Below the pieces are notes generated by a model that worked only from the letters and a program-made list of their open reading frames with translations, did not search any database and was not told the DNA's origin. A program made the position numbers and the translations under genes. A stretch of 64,000 nt of DNA. Source: Rossellomorea aquimaris TF-12. GTDB taxonomy: Bacteria > Bacillota > Bacilli > Bacillales > Bacillaceae_B. The stretch spans positions 1 through 64,000 of the forward strand of contig NZ_LQXM01000020.1 in assembly GCF_001648555.1 (NCBI RefSeq), written 5' to 3'. Positions 46,486 to 55,598 of this stretch are shown here, piece after piece. Each line of letters begins with the position of its first letter. Within the stretch, counting starts at the first letter, position 1.

Positions 46486-46698
46486 ATAATCTTCCTATAA
46501 AACTGCCCTCTCCCTACCCGCTCCTCCTACATGAGGGGAGCCACAAGATTCTATTCTAGCAAAAAGGATTGAGGTTGCCAACATAAATCACATAGGAAAT
46601 TTATTAATTTTTAACTATTGTTTTTCTATGAGCACATACGCCAGGCTTAAAACTCTAGTTTTTTGAGAAGTTTCCCCACCTAAGAGCTTTTGGAAATT

Positions 46699-46734
46699 GA
46701 ACAAGCCGATTTCCATATGGAGATCGGCTTGTTC
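46699..46734 (-). terminator. Terminator of the riboflavin operon
   Basis: Stem GAACAAGCCGAT / ATCGGCTTGTTC after ribH. The hairpin has only a short T-run on the minus strand. Confidence 0.7.
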
Positions 46735-46751
46735 TTAATTCATTCGAACGA

Positions 46752-47222
46752 TTATTTTTCGATATCGCGTATTAGGTTAGCCATTTCAATTGCAGAGACA
46801 GCCGCTTCCCATCCTTTATTTCCTGCTTTTGTTCCAGCACGTTCAATAGCTTGTTCGATCGTGTCAGTCGTTAGCACTCCGAAAATCACAGGTATATCTT
46901 CTTGTAAGCCAAGATTTGCTACTCCTTTTGCTACTTCTCCGCTAACATATTCAAAGTGAGCGGTAGCTCCTCTTATGACAGTCCCCAAAGTGATCACTGC
47001 ATCATATTTTCCCGAACGAGCTAACTTTTTTGCGATCATCGGAATTTCAAATGCCCCTGGGACCCAAGTTATTGATACATTTTCTTCTTCCACACCGTGT
47101 CTTCTTAATGCATCCTCTGCTCCTCCTAATAGCTTAGAAGTAATAAACTCATTAAAACGTGATACCACAATCGCAACTCTTAATCCAGTTCCTACCAAAT
47201 TACCTTCATATATCGTTTTCAT
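46752..47222 (-). CDS. ribH: 6,7-dimethyl-8-ribityllumazine synthase
   Basis: Joins the ribityl pyrimidine and dihydroxybutanone phosphate to make lumazine; assembles as an icosahedral capsid in Bacillus. 156 residues with [35 protein letters not shown] and [16 protein letters not shown]. Last gene of the rib operon, 109 bases after ribBA. Confidence 0.97.
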   Translation of the reverse strand: MKTIYEGNLVGTGLRVAIVVSRFNEFITSKLLGGAEDALRRHGVEEENVSITWVPGAFEIPMIAKKLARSGKYDAVITLGTVIRGATAHFEYVSGEVAKGVANLGLQEDIPVIFGVLTTDTIEQAIERAGTKAGNKGWEAAVSAIEMANLIRDIEK

Positions 47223-47331
47223 ACTAAATTCCTCCTACAATTTTATAAGTATTGTTTACTGATGATTATCTATGAAAAGGCCAATCTGCTCTTTTTTTAT
47301 GGTGATACTTTGATTACCATAATGGCCTACA

Positions 47332-48525
47332 CTAAAACTTCAAAATATGACCTAATTTTGAATGCTTGGTCTTTAAATATTTTTCGTTTTCAGCTTTTGA
47401 TGGCATTTGAATTGGAACACGGTCAACAATCTCTAATCCATATCCATTTATCCCTGCAATTTTCTTAGGGTTATTGGTTAGCAATCTCATTTTGGTGATG
47501 TTTAAGTCACTTAGTATTTGAGCCCCAATTCCATATTCTCGTAGGTCATCACCAAAACCTAACTTTTTATTTGCTTCTACAGTGTCATACCCTTCTTCTT
47601 GGAGCTTGTAGGCTTTTAGTTTATTGATTAAACCAATTCCTCTTCCTTCCTGACGCATATAAAGGAGAACCCCTTTTCCTTCTGCTTGAATTTGCGTTAA
47701 TGCAGTGGTTAATTGTGGACCACAATCACACCTATTCGATCCAAATACATCTCCCGTCAAGCATTCTGAATGAACTCGAACAAGAATAGCTTCATCCTCG
47801 GACCAAGTTCCCTTTACTAAAGCAATATGCTCTTTTCCAGTAAGGTTTTCAGTGTAGGCTACGGCTTTAAATTGACCAAATTCAGTTGGTAGTTCGATTT
47901 CAACTTCACGAGTGATCAATTTTTCTTTTTTTCTTCGATAGCGAATAAGGTCTTCAATTGAAATCATCTTCAAATCCCATTTTTCTGCCATCTTCATTAA
48001 TTCAGGAACTCTTGCCATTGTTCCATCTTCATTCATGATTTCACAAATAACACCAGATGGTGCCGATCCTGCAAGCATAGCCAAGTCAATAGCTGCTTCT
48101 GTATGACCGGCTCGTTTTAATACTCCGCCTTTTTTTGCAACGAGAGGAAATATATGTCCTGGACGTTTAAAATCTTCTGGCTGTGAAGCTGGATTTAACA
48201 ATTCACGAATCGTTGTTGATCTTTCAAATGCACTAATTCCGGTTGTAGCAGACTTATGATCTACTGAAATGGTAAATGCAGTACCATGAGGGTCTGTATT
48301 TAATGTTGCCATGGGTTCCAATTTTAATTTAGCAGCTATACCTTCCGTAATAGGCGCACAAATTAACCCTCTTCCTTCTTTTGCCATAAAGTTAACCACT
48401 TCAGGAGTCGCCTTATCTGAAAGGGCAATGAAATCACCCTCATTTTCACGATTTTCATCATCAACTACAATAACCACTTTTCCTGCTTTGAGATCTTCAA
48501 TGGCTTCTTCAATACTATGAAACAC
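47332..48525 (-). CDS. ribBA: Bifunctional dihydroxybutanone phosphate synthase / GTP cyclohydrolase II
   Basis: Makes both riboflavin precursors. Residues 1-200 are the RibB domain ([24 protein letters not shown]). Residues 205-397 are the RibA domain with zinc ligands in [18 protein letters not shown] and the GTP site [12 protein letters not shown] at 48525 is chosen (GAGGAGG 7 bases upstream), giving 397 residues, near the B. subtilis length. Confidence 0.97.
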   Translation of the reverse strand: MFHSIEEAIEDLKAGKVVIVVDDENRENEGDFIALSDKATPEVVNFMAKEGRGLICAPITEGIAAKLKLEPMATLNTDPHGTAFTISVDHKSATTGISAFERSTTIRELLNPASQPEDFKRPGHIFPLVAKKGGVLKRAGHTEAAIDLAMLAGSAPSGVICEIMNEDGTMARVPELMKMAEKWDLKMISIEDLIRYRRKKEKLITREVEIELPTEFGQFKAVAYTENLTGKEHIALVKGTWSEDEAILVRVHSECLTGDVFGSNRCDCGPQLTTALTQIQAEGKGVLLYMRQEGRGIGLINKLKAYKLQEEGYDTVEANKKLGFGDDLREYGIGAQILSDLNITKMRLLTNNPKKIAGINGYGLEIVDRVPIQMPSKAENEKYLKTKHSKLGHILKF

Positions 48526-48538
48526 GGCTCTTCCTCCT

Positions 48539-49198
48539 CTATACGTTACCAAATCCGTTTTTGGTTAAGAAATCATAACTAATTCCACCTGAAGTGCTTG
48601 ATGATTCTTTACTAACTTCATAGAATCGATGGAAGTACTTCGCCATCACATCACACTCAAGGTTGACTATATCTCCTATCTTCTTTTCCCCTAGGATGGT
48701 GTCTCCCCTTGTTTGTGGAATAAGAGAGACTGTCAGGGAGTCTTCAGTAATTCTAAATACTGTTAAAGAGATTCCATCTATTGCAACAGAGCCTTTCATG
48801 ATAAACAAGTGCTGTAATTCTTTTGGAAAGGAAATATCTACATAGATAGCATTTTCAACTTGTTTCATGTCTTTAATCAAACCAACGCAATCAACATGTC
48901 CATTTACAAAATGACCGCCAAATCGACCATTGGCTGACATAGCTCTTTCTAAATTAACCTTTGAACCAATTGTCAACTTTCTTAATGTCGTTGCTTCAAA
49001 GGTTTCTGGCATGACATCAACTTGAAATTGTTTATCTGTAAAACGAGTTACTGTCAAACAAACTCCATTTACACTGATGCTATCACCTATATGGGCATCA
49101 CGTAAGACATTATTTGCTGAAATAGAAAGTTCCATAGAAGATGAAGACTTTTTTATTCCATTTATCCTACCAATTTCTTCTATAATTCCAGTAAACAT
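48539..49198 (-). CDS. ribE: Riboflavin synthase alpha chain
   Basis: Dismutation of two lumazines to riboflavin. 219 residues in two similar lumazine-binding halves: [10 protein letters not shown] with [12 protein letters not shown] in the first, and GHVDCVG with [12 protein letters not shown] in the second. It lies 27 bases after ribD and 13 before ribBA. Confidence 0.97.
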   Translation of the reverse strand: MFTGIIEEIGRINGIKKSSSSMELSISANNVLRDAHIGDSISVNGVCLTVTRFTDKQFQVDVMPETFEATTLRKLTIGSKVNLERAMSANGRFGGHFVNGHVDCVGLIKDMKQVENAIYVDISFPKELQHLFIMKGSVAIDGISLTVFRITEDSLTVSLIPQTRGDTILGEKKIGDIVNLECDVMAKYFHRFYEVSKESSSTSGGISYDFLTKNGFGNV

Positions 49199-49225
49199 TC
49201 CATTCTCCCCCTTTAATCCATTAAG

Positions 49226-50332
49226 TTAGCGGGATATTTCTATTTTTGGCAAAGCAACTATTTTTATATCCGGACCAATTCGATTAATATACTGAATATC
49301 CATCTTTAGCCCTTCTGCAATCGTATTAAAGCCTTTACCGCCAAAGCTTTGAAATGCATCACTTCCCCCAACAAGAGTCGGTGACATATACATGATCAGC
49401 TCTTGAAAAGCTTTTTCTTTAAGGAAAGTAGAATGAATCGTTGATCCACCTTCTACATACAAAGAAAGAATATTACGTTTCCCTAATTCAACAAGAACAG
49501 TATTGATATCTATCTTTTCCATTTGAAGTGAAATAATTTCACATCCTTTTTCCAGATAGGGTTTTTTCTGCTCTTCCGATATTCCATTTCTTGTGAAAAT
49601 GATAGTAGGACTTTCATTGTCCTGTACAATATTTGAAAGTATAGGTGTTCGAAGGTTGCTATCTAAAATGACTCGAATGGGGTTTTTTCCGCCTTGGGGC
49701 AAACGGGTGGTAAGGTGTGGGTTATCACGAATGATTGTATTCACTCCAACTAATATCGCGTCATGCCGATGACGATCATAGTGGACATTTTCTCTAGATG
49801 CCTCTGAGGTAATCCATTTGCTATCTCCTGAAGCAGTTGCTGTTTTACCATCTAATGTAACAGCAGTTTTTAATGTTACAAACGGTGTACCGAATTGAAT
49901 AAAATGAAAGAAATGCTTATTCAGTTCTAATGCTTCCTCTTGATGGTCGCCAATTTCCACCTCAATGCCTGCTTCAATTAATTGTTTTATTCCCTTACCT
50001 CCTACTAACGGATTTGGATCGGTACTTGCAATAAAGACTTTTTTAATACCGCTTGAAATAATTAATTGAGAACAAGGAGGTGTTTTACCATAGTGTGAAC
50101 AGGGCTCCAGAGTAACATAAATGTCCGCTCCTTTTGCTTTTTCCCCTGCTGCAGTAATTGCATGAACCTCTGCATGACCACCACCTGCCTTAAGATGAGC
50201 ACCCATCCCGACAATTTCACCATCCTTGACCACGACAGCACCAACTGCAGGATTTGGAGACGTTTGGCCCAGAGTAGACTTAGCCATGTTAAGAGCAAGT
50301 TCCATGTAATCTATTCCATTCATTCTGTTCAC
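49226..50332 (-). CDS. ribD: Bifunctional riboflavin deaminase/reductase
   Basis: Deaminates and reduces the ribosyl pyrimidine intermediate. 368 residues. The deaminase half has the zinc motif HAEVHAI with PCSHYGKTPPC; the reductase half has KTAVTLDGKTA, SDSKWITS-like GDSKWITS and VEGGSTIHS. GGAGGTG precedes the ATG. First gene of the operon, behind the FMN riboswitch. Confidence 0.97.
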   Translation of the reverse strand: MNRMNGIDYMELALNMAKSTLGQTSPNPAVGAVVVKDGEIVGMGAHLKAGGGHAEVHAITAAGEKAKGADIYVTLEPCSHYGKTPPCSQLIISSGIKKVFIASTDPNPLVGGKGIKQLIEAGIEVEIGDHQEEALELNKHFFHFIQFGTPFVTLKTAVTLDGKTATASGDSKWITSEASRENVHYDRHRHDAILVGVNTIIRDNPHLTTRLPQGGKNPIRVILDSNLRTPILSNIVQDNESPTIIFTRNGISEEQKKPYLEKGCEIISLQMEKIDINTVLVELGKRNILSLYVEGGSTIHSTFLKEKAFQELIMYMSPTLVGGSDAFQSFGGKGFNTIAEGLKMDIQYINRIGPDIKIVALPKIEISR

Positions 50333-50367
50333 CTCCGATTTTTATAAAGTCTAAGAATAATAAAATT

Positions 50368-50400
50368 TAAAAACCCCAAGTACAAAAAACTACTTGGGGG
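50368..50400 (-). terminator. Expression-platform terminator of the FMN riboswitch
   Basis: Minus-strand stem CCCCAAGTAG / TACTTGGGG followed by five T. It lies between the aptamer and ribD and would form when FMN is bound. Confidence 0.8.
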
Positions 50401-50487
50401 GAAGTTTGGCATGACTAAATAAAGCACTCATAGGTATAATTAAAAAATGAATCATTTCATACATTAAACCATTAGAATACTGCCGTT

Positions 50488-50624
50488 CCTTCTCCCATCC
50501 AGACTTTCACTGTCGGCTTTGGAGTTTCACCAAATCCACCGCCTAATATAGCATTAGCCGGGTCACGGACTAAGAGCCATTGCTCATCACCGCCGGTAGG
50601 GAATTTCACCCTGCCCCGAAGGAA
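50488..50624 (-). promoter_or_regulatory. FMN riboswitch (RFN element)
   Basis: The minus strand carries the RFN conserved blocks: CTTCGGGGCAGGGTG, AATTCCCTACCGGCGGTGAT, AGTCCGTGACCC, GGCGGTGGATTTGGTGAA and CCGACAGTGAAAGTCTGGAT. It sits 160 bases upstream of ribD and should repress the operon when FMN is high. Confidence 0.96.
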
Positions 50625-50844
50625 ACCTATTCGATTACCTCTGATTATCTATGTTAGAATACTTAACTGTCAAGTTTTCCACTTTATCATATCGGAGGTG
50701 TATTTTGGGGTTCTCATTCATTTGCACTATTCCATTAGAGTTTACTGATATAAATAGAGATAAAAATTGAGAGTGAGGACTGTTAATTATCATTCCATTT
50801 AACTGTTTGTACATTTTTGGAAGGAAATGTCTTAATTTAAGTTC

Positions 50845-51050
50845 TTTTCGTAAGTTTTTCTGCTTTTGAAAAGAGAGTGGAGGTTGATTTCCGCTTCACG
50901 TGCTCGCTTTCCACGGGGCGTGAATTGAGCTAAGGAGGATAGGCCGAAAGCTAGCTGTAAGCGGAGCAGTCCCCCTCACCATCTAGCGTATACTGTTTGA
51001 CAGAGACACAGGCAAAAATTTTTCAAAAAAATAACAAGCCTTGCGAAAAC
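50845..51050 (+). repeat. Dispersed Bacillus-type repeat, copy D
   Basis: Starts near CTTTTCGTAAGTTTT, continues GGAGGTTGATTTCCGCTTCA and CTCGCTTTCCACGGGGCGTG, and ends with CTTGCGAAAACAGCC. The two ends are imperfect inverted copies, like the termini of a small mobile element. It occupies the middle of the 815-base gap between ribD and the next gene. The rest of that gap (outside riboswitch and terminators) shows nothing I can name. Confidence 0.7.
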
Positions 51051-51112
51051 AGCCTAAATTTTAAACTTATTTATATTTATCGTATTAATAAGGAAAGAGC
51101 TTCAGTATGGTA

Positions 51113-51151
51113 AATAACAAAAGAGATGGAAAGTCCCATCCCTTTCGTTAT
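51113..51151 (-). terminator. Likely terminator of the 186-residue lipoprotein gene
   Basis: Imperfect long stem AAATAAC...GTTATTT with GGGA/TCCC core, overlapping the end of the gene. Confidence 0.55.
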
Positions 51152-51708
51152 TTATTTGTTTCCTTAATTATTGATTCAACAAATTCAAATGCTTTTTCTT
51201 TATTCAATCCTTCTCTCAAAGCAAAATCAATCGAATAAGAGCCTTCATTTACGTTAAAGAACGTAAATAACCTTTCTTCATCCTTAACCATAATTTCTCT
51301 AACATTAACAGCTACACCATTAATGATCTTAGTTTCGCTATCGCCGTTTCCATCTGAAAGTTCATAATTACTGTATGTTATCCTAAAAAGGAAAGGTTCT
51401 CCATCATACAATCCGTATAAAACTTTCGAACCTACATTTTTTTCGTGGTTTTTAATGAAATTCTCATCCATCAATTCACCTTTTTCTTTAGAATATACAA
51501 CAGTTAATTCCTTTTTGTCGCCAGTAGGTGGATATATTATCTCTGCTGATGTGATAGGGTACTCTTCATACTCGGGTATAAATAGTTCTGTGCCAAATTC
51601 TTCTGTTGATTTTTCCAAAAAAGAATCTACAATTCCATTTGATTGAGAAGAACAACCACTGACAATTAACAACAAGCCAATTAGCAAAATAATAATTCTC
51701 TTATTCAA
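51148..51708 (-). CDS. Lipoprotein of unknown function, 186 residues
   Basis: Signal peptide and lipobox VSGC (Cys19), followed by a hydrophilic acidic domain. The start is TTG with an AGGGG site upstream. No family recognised. It stands alone between the rib leader region and a transposase remnant. Confidence 0.75.
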   Translation of the reverse strand: MNKRIIILLIGLLLIVSGCSSQSNGIVDSFLEKSTEEFGTELFIPEYEEYPITSAEIIYPPTGDKKELTVVYSKEKGELMDENFIKNHEKNVGSKVLYGLYDGEPFLFRITYSNYELSDGNGDSETKIINGVAVNVREIMVKDEERLFTFFNVNEGSYSIDFALREGLNKEKAFEFVESIIKETNK

Positions 51709-51784
51709 TTCATCAGACCCCTATATTTTTATTGTGTCTTCATTATTTCATTTTAACATATACTTCCATAATCTTTTTAAATAA

Positions 51785-52204
51785 GGAAAAGTTTTACAAG
51801 AAAATTCAGTAGACAGGATAGCTTCTGTTAAGTTAGCGACAGACTTGAAGACTCATTTCTTTTCCAAAGAGATTGTTGACTGCACAACCAATGTAAGTGA
51901 GTATGACGCAGATTATATAGCAAACTTGATATTAAATGTTAGTGACAGACCAACCAATAATTTTATGCAACATATCAGGCGTAGGTTATCAGTGCTCGAA
52001 AGACCACTTGTGACAGCTAGAGGAAAGGGCAAGAGCTATATATATGCGAATTTCAACCCGAAGTATGCTCAGATGTCTTCGACCATTTTGAGAACATATT
52101 ATAATTTTTGTCTAGAATCGAAGAAGACAAAGCTCACGCCAGCTCAAAAACTGGGCTTAACGGATAAACAGTTTACATTAAATGACGTTCTTTATTTTAA
52201 ATAG
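51785..52204 (+). pseudogene. Transposase remnant (C-terminal part)
   Basis: An open frame of about 139 codons with no convincing start; the first possible start (TTG 51845) lacks a ribosome binding site. The C-terminal half (ILRTYYNFC, KLTPAQKLGLTDK, TLNDVLYFK) looks like the end of integrase-type transposases common in Firmicutes. The usual catalytic N-terminal region is missing. No terminal repeats or target duplications were seen. The family assignment is from memory of the pattern. Confidence 0.5.
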
Positions 52205-52212
52205 GCTTGTAA

Positions 52213-52246
52213 AAATCCTCCTGTAATTGAGGGAGGATGATTTTTT
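52213..52246 (+). terminator. Terminator after the transposase remnant
   Basis: Stem ATCCTCC / GGAGGAT with a T6 run. Confidence 0.75.
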
Positions 52247-52374
52247 AAAAGGTAAAATGGAATTTTATGTTAAACTAATAATAAGATATTTGAAAATTGC
52301 TTATTCAATTAACGGGCAGGATTATTTAATAAGTCTATAAATAAGGATGATTAACAAAGAGGAGGTGCTTGATA

Positions 52375-52902
52375 ATGAAAAGGAGGAAACTATTGTTTGT
52401 TACTTTTGGTATATTGGTTGTTTCAATTTTAACTTTTTATTTTAATGGTACCAAACAGTTATATGGGAATGATGAAGCATCAATAGTTAAATTAATTAAT
52501 TCTATTGAGGGATATGAACATAAATTAATTGAAATCTTGGAGATAAAAGATTTTGATGATTTAAGAATTGTAGCGTTTTTAGCTAATAATAAACCAGGCT
52601 ACATAGAGTTTACTGAAAATAAAAAAGGTAACTTTATATGGAGATATATAGAAGTTAAAGAGAATGAGACATTTAGTTCTTTTAATATTTCTCCTCGAAA
52701 AATGATGTTTGTGACCAATAACGAAAATAAAATTGCTAAATTGCAAGTAGATATAAATGAGCAAAGATTTAAATGGGATTTTATCCCGAATAAAGCAACT
52801 GTAACTTGGGCTGATTTACCACAAACAGATAATAACCAATATACATTTCGGAACTATAAGTATTTTAATAAAGATGGAATTATTATTAAGGAATTTGAAT
52901 AA
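52375..52902 (+). CDS. Hypothetical membrane-anchored or secreted protein
   Basis: A 175-residue protein with a basic N-terminus and one hydrophobic helix (about residues 5-24) that serves as signal or anchor, then an extracytoplasmic domain with many aromatic and asparagine residues. ATG at 52375 has GAGGAGGTG 9 bases upstream. No family recognised. Very AT-rich, more so than its neighbours, which may hint at transfer. Confidence 0.65.
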   Translation: MKRRKLLFVTFGILVVSILTFYFNGTKQLYGNDEASIVKLINSIEGYEHKLIEILEIKDFDDLRIVAFLANNKPGYIEFTENKKGNFIWRYIEVKENETFSSFNISPRKMMFVTNNENKIAKLQVDINEQRFKWDFIPNKATVTWADLPQTDNNQYTFRNYKYFNKDGIIIKEFE

Positions 52903-53000
52903 CCAGCTAGTAAACAATCGGGTGCATATCAAAAGCAATTCGCATGTTCTATCGATTCAAGTATTCCAGAAAAGGGCGCTTTATTTGAATAAGACATTCT

Positions 53001-53047
53001 AAACTTAAAAGGACTGACTCTAATTTAGAGTCGGTCCTTTTAAGTTT
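53001..53047 (+). terminator. Long terminator-like stem
   Basis: AAACTTAAAAGGACTGACTC / GAGTCGGTCCTTTTAAGTTT, about 20 pairs, 100 bases past the preceding gene. Confidence 0.75.
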
Positions 53048-53199
53048 AGAATTATACTGTGGTTTACTCAGAGAAATTTGTGTGATTTTATATGAGATTT
53101 TATACGTTTTTTATCTGTTTGCACCTCACAAGTAAACCCGTTATTCTCAAAAAGGGGGGTTATTATTTAGTGAATTTCACTTCTGAACAAGGTCAATAT

Positions 53200-53517
53200 T
53201 TAAATAAGTTTTCTACATTCCTCAGCACAATCAAAACACGCTTTTGCACAATCCTGACAATGCTGATGGTCATGTGACTTGCACTCACTTCCACAGGCGT
53301 CACAAATTTCTGCACACAGATTTAAGATTTGAGGTACAAACTTACTGCTCCGTTGCATGGCATTTATTGTGTAAGAACAAATATCAGCACATTCTCGATC
53401 CAGCTCAATGCAGGCCATCATTCTTTGTTCTTCTTTTAAGGATGCATGATAACATACATTGCAAGCCTCCAGACATCTTTCTAATGCAGTTAAACATTGC
53501 TTGTAATCGGCATTCAT
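53200..53517 (-). CDS. Four-helix-bundle copper-binding-type protein (YhjQ/DUF326)
   Basis: A 105-residue cysteine-rich protein. The CxxxC/CxxC spacing along predicted helices (CLEACNVC, ECADIC, LCAEICDACGSEC, CQDCAKACFDCAEEC) matches the DUF326 family, whose members store copper(I) in a four-helix bundle. In Bacillus the YhjQ protein is of this type. ATG at 53517 has GGAGGTG 6 bases upstream. No copper transporter is adjacent. Confidence 0.85.
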   Translation of the reverse strand: MNADYKQCLTALERCLEACNVCYHASLKEEQRMMACIELDRECADICSYTINAMQRSSKFVPQILNLCAEICDACGSECKSHDHQHCQDCAKACFDCAEECRKLI

Positions 53518-53574
53518 ATCCTCACCTCCATACACATTCCTTAATAGAATACCCCATTTAAAAAAAAGGATAAC

Positions 53575-54270
53575 TTAAGTGGAAACAAAATAATCACTAT
53601 CGATATACCATAGAAAGATGAGAAGCCAATCCTGCTCTTCTGAATAGGTTTCAAAAAAAGAGATGTAGCTATGATGGAAGTCAAATAACTGTTGAATACT
53701 TTGAGGAAGGTATCCCTTTTGCAAGGATAAATAATTTTTCCCATTATAATTTAATATCCATCGCTTGTTCCCCCTGTAAAGAAGGATGGTTTCACCACTT
53801 ATTGATTTCCATTCAATGGCTGTAGAACTTTGATACTTTAATTGAAATGACATTTTTACATTTTCATGATCAATTTGAATACTCTTACTCCATTTAAGGA
53901 AAGAGACAGCTTGCTTATCTTTACGGTGAAGAATATAGTGCTTTGGCTTATTCAATAGGGAAGTTCTTTGAATAAAATAATCAGACCAGCCATTGGTCTT
54001 TAAGTAATAAAACCCTTCATTTGTATTGACACCTATTAACGAATGTTGGGAAACGGGCAGATCCTCGTAATAGAGTCTACTAGCTTTTTTTATTTCCTTT
54101 TTACAGGTGAAGCTTAAGTAAAGGTTCGAAAACGCAGGTAAAAAAACTAGTAAGGGAAAATAGAATAACTTTTCCATTACTATCAGCATACCTACACCAA
54201 TAAGAAAATACATCACGCTACGAAAAAGAAATGTATATTGTTCATTTTTATAAATATGGTAGAGGTTCAT
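53575..54270 (-). CDS. Hypothetical membrane protein, 231 residues
   Basis: Two hydrophobic helices near the N-terminus (about residues 17-35 and 38-55) followed by a 170-residue soluble domain rich in aromatic residues and beta-type pattern. No family recognised. It lies 57 bases downstream of nothing obvious on its strand, so it is probably transcribed alone. Confidence 0.6.
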   Translation of the reverse strand: MNLYHIYKNEQYTFLFRSVMYFLIGVGMLIVMEKLFYFPLLVFLPAFSNLYLSFTCKKEIKKASRLYYEDLPVSQHSLIGVNTNEGFYYLKTNGWSDYFIQRTSLLNKPKHYILHRKDKQAVSFLKWSKSIQIDHENVKMSFQLKYQSSTAIEWKSISGETILLYRGNKRWILNYNGKNYLSLQKGYLPQSIQQLFDFHHSYISFFETYSEEQDWLLIFLWYIDSDYFVST

Positions 54271-54470
54271 GAAATGCTCGTCCTTTCAATGAATCTTTAC
54301 CATATGTATGTGACTATTCACAAATTAGAACAATGTTAAAGATGTTGTTCACTTTCTAAAACGCTCCTTTCGTCACCCTTGGTGGGTTTGAGAGTCAATG
54401 GATGAAAAGCAGAAATCTTTTTGAAACAGCTTATTTATTAAAAGAAATAAATTCTAAAACATTTCATACT

Positions 54471-55352
54471 TTATGAATTTACTGATTCTTGTAGTTGATC
54501 TGAACTCCATTCACGAATTTGATGAAGTTTTTCTTTCGCATCATGGTATCCCTGCCAATACAATTGATCTAGTTTTTTTCGATTTTTTTCAATTCGGCTT
54601 ACTTTTAACGGTACTTGAGGTTGTATGATAAGAACTTCTCCGTTTTTTTCCCTTTCCTCTAGCTCTGCCACCGTTTGATTATAATGTAAATAACGATTCA
54701 TCATGGTTTCGTGTAACAGTGGGTATTGTGGATATTTTCTTTTGATTAAAAAGGAAAATCGGGATGGCTTTTTTAAGTATCCCTTGTTTCTTGTTAAAAT
54801 GACTACATTTTTTTGATAGCCATCTTGTTCAGCTTTCTTAATTGGAACAGGATCACTAATCCCACCATCCAATAAGTGTTGGGATTGATGCTCTACAATC
54901 GGTGCCACAAATGGAAGGGAACTGGATGCACGAATAATCGTCAGAAGATCCTCACCATAATTTTCTTTAGAAAAATATTTCGGTTTGCCTGTATGACAAT
55001 CCGTCGTCCCTATGACAAACTCAGAAGGGTTCGAATGAAAAGTTTCATAATCAAATGGAACTAGTTTATTAGGTATTTCATTAAAAACATAGTCCATCCC
55101 AAATAGCTCCCCGGTTTTCCAATAATTTCTCCATGAGAGGTATTTAGGATCTCGGATAAAGTCTACATTCACTTTCTTATTGCGACCGTTTTGTTTGGAT
55201 AAATACGAAGCTGCATTACATGCCCCTGCTGATACTCCTATAACATAGGGAAACTCTATTCCTTTTTCTAAAAAGCATTCAAGAGCTCCTGCTGTGTAGA
55301 TCCCCCTCATTCCCCCACCTTCTAGAACGAGTCCAGTATTTTCAATCAACAT
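54471..55352 (-). CDS. Patatin-like phospholipase
   Basis: A 293-residue serine acyl hydrolase with a Ser-Asp dyad: Ser41 in GVSAG and Asp162 in LLDGGISDP. The oxyanion hole is GGGMRG. It resembles the RssA/YjjU group of cytoplasmic patatins. GGGAGG precedes the ATG. Substrate unknown; phospholipid or lysophospholipid is likely. Confidence 0.9.
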   Translation of the reverse strand: MLIENTGLVLEGGGMRGIYTAGALECFLEKGIEFPYVIGVSAGACNAASYLSKQNGRNKKVNVDFIRDPKYLSWRNYWKTGELFGMDYVFNEIPNKLVPFDYETFHSNPSEFVIGTTDCHTGKPKYFSKENYGEDLLTIIRASSSLPFVAPIVEHQSQHLLDGGISDPVPIKKAEQDGYQKNVVILTRNKGYLKKPSRFSFLIKRKYPQYPLLHETMMNRYLHYNQTVAELEEREKNGEVLIIQPQVPLKVSRIEKNRKKLDQLYWQGYHDAKEKLHQIREWSSDQLQESVNS

Positions 55353-55435
55353 GTTTAGTACCTCCCTATTGCTTCAAAATACACATACATACTTTTTAGA
55401 AAATAAGTTTTAACAGAACCAAATATGTTCCAATT

Positions 55436-55598
55436 TCACATTTTCTCAAGCACCTGTTTCAAACACACCTCTAATTTTCCCACAAAAAAATAAGCGTGAG
55501 TACCATTTTGCTTAAATGTTAACGTATGTTTAAATTCTATTTCATTACCAGGTTCTTTCATAGCTTCTTGGAGTGGGATATTTTCAAAACGATTTAAA
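55436..55598 (-). pseudogene. Out-of-frame 3' part of the Clp-repeat/GNAT gene
   Basis: After the TGA at 55599 the +1 frame stays open for 56 codons (RDDLNRFENIPLQEAMKEPG ... CLKQVLEKM) and has no start site of its own. Removing one A from the A7 tract just upstream would join it to the GNAT frame. It therefore looks like the lost C-terminus of that protein. Confidence 0.65.

Noticed and set aside
46486-46690. Purine riboswitch before the NCS2 permease
   Set aside because: I looked for the conserved purine aptamer core and found none, only a G-rich hairpin near 46520-46550.
53092-53277. 61-codon rightward ORF overlapping the 3' end of the Cys-rich protein gene
   Set aside because: No good start signal, no recognisable pattern, and it overlaps a well-supported gene.
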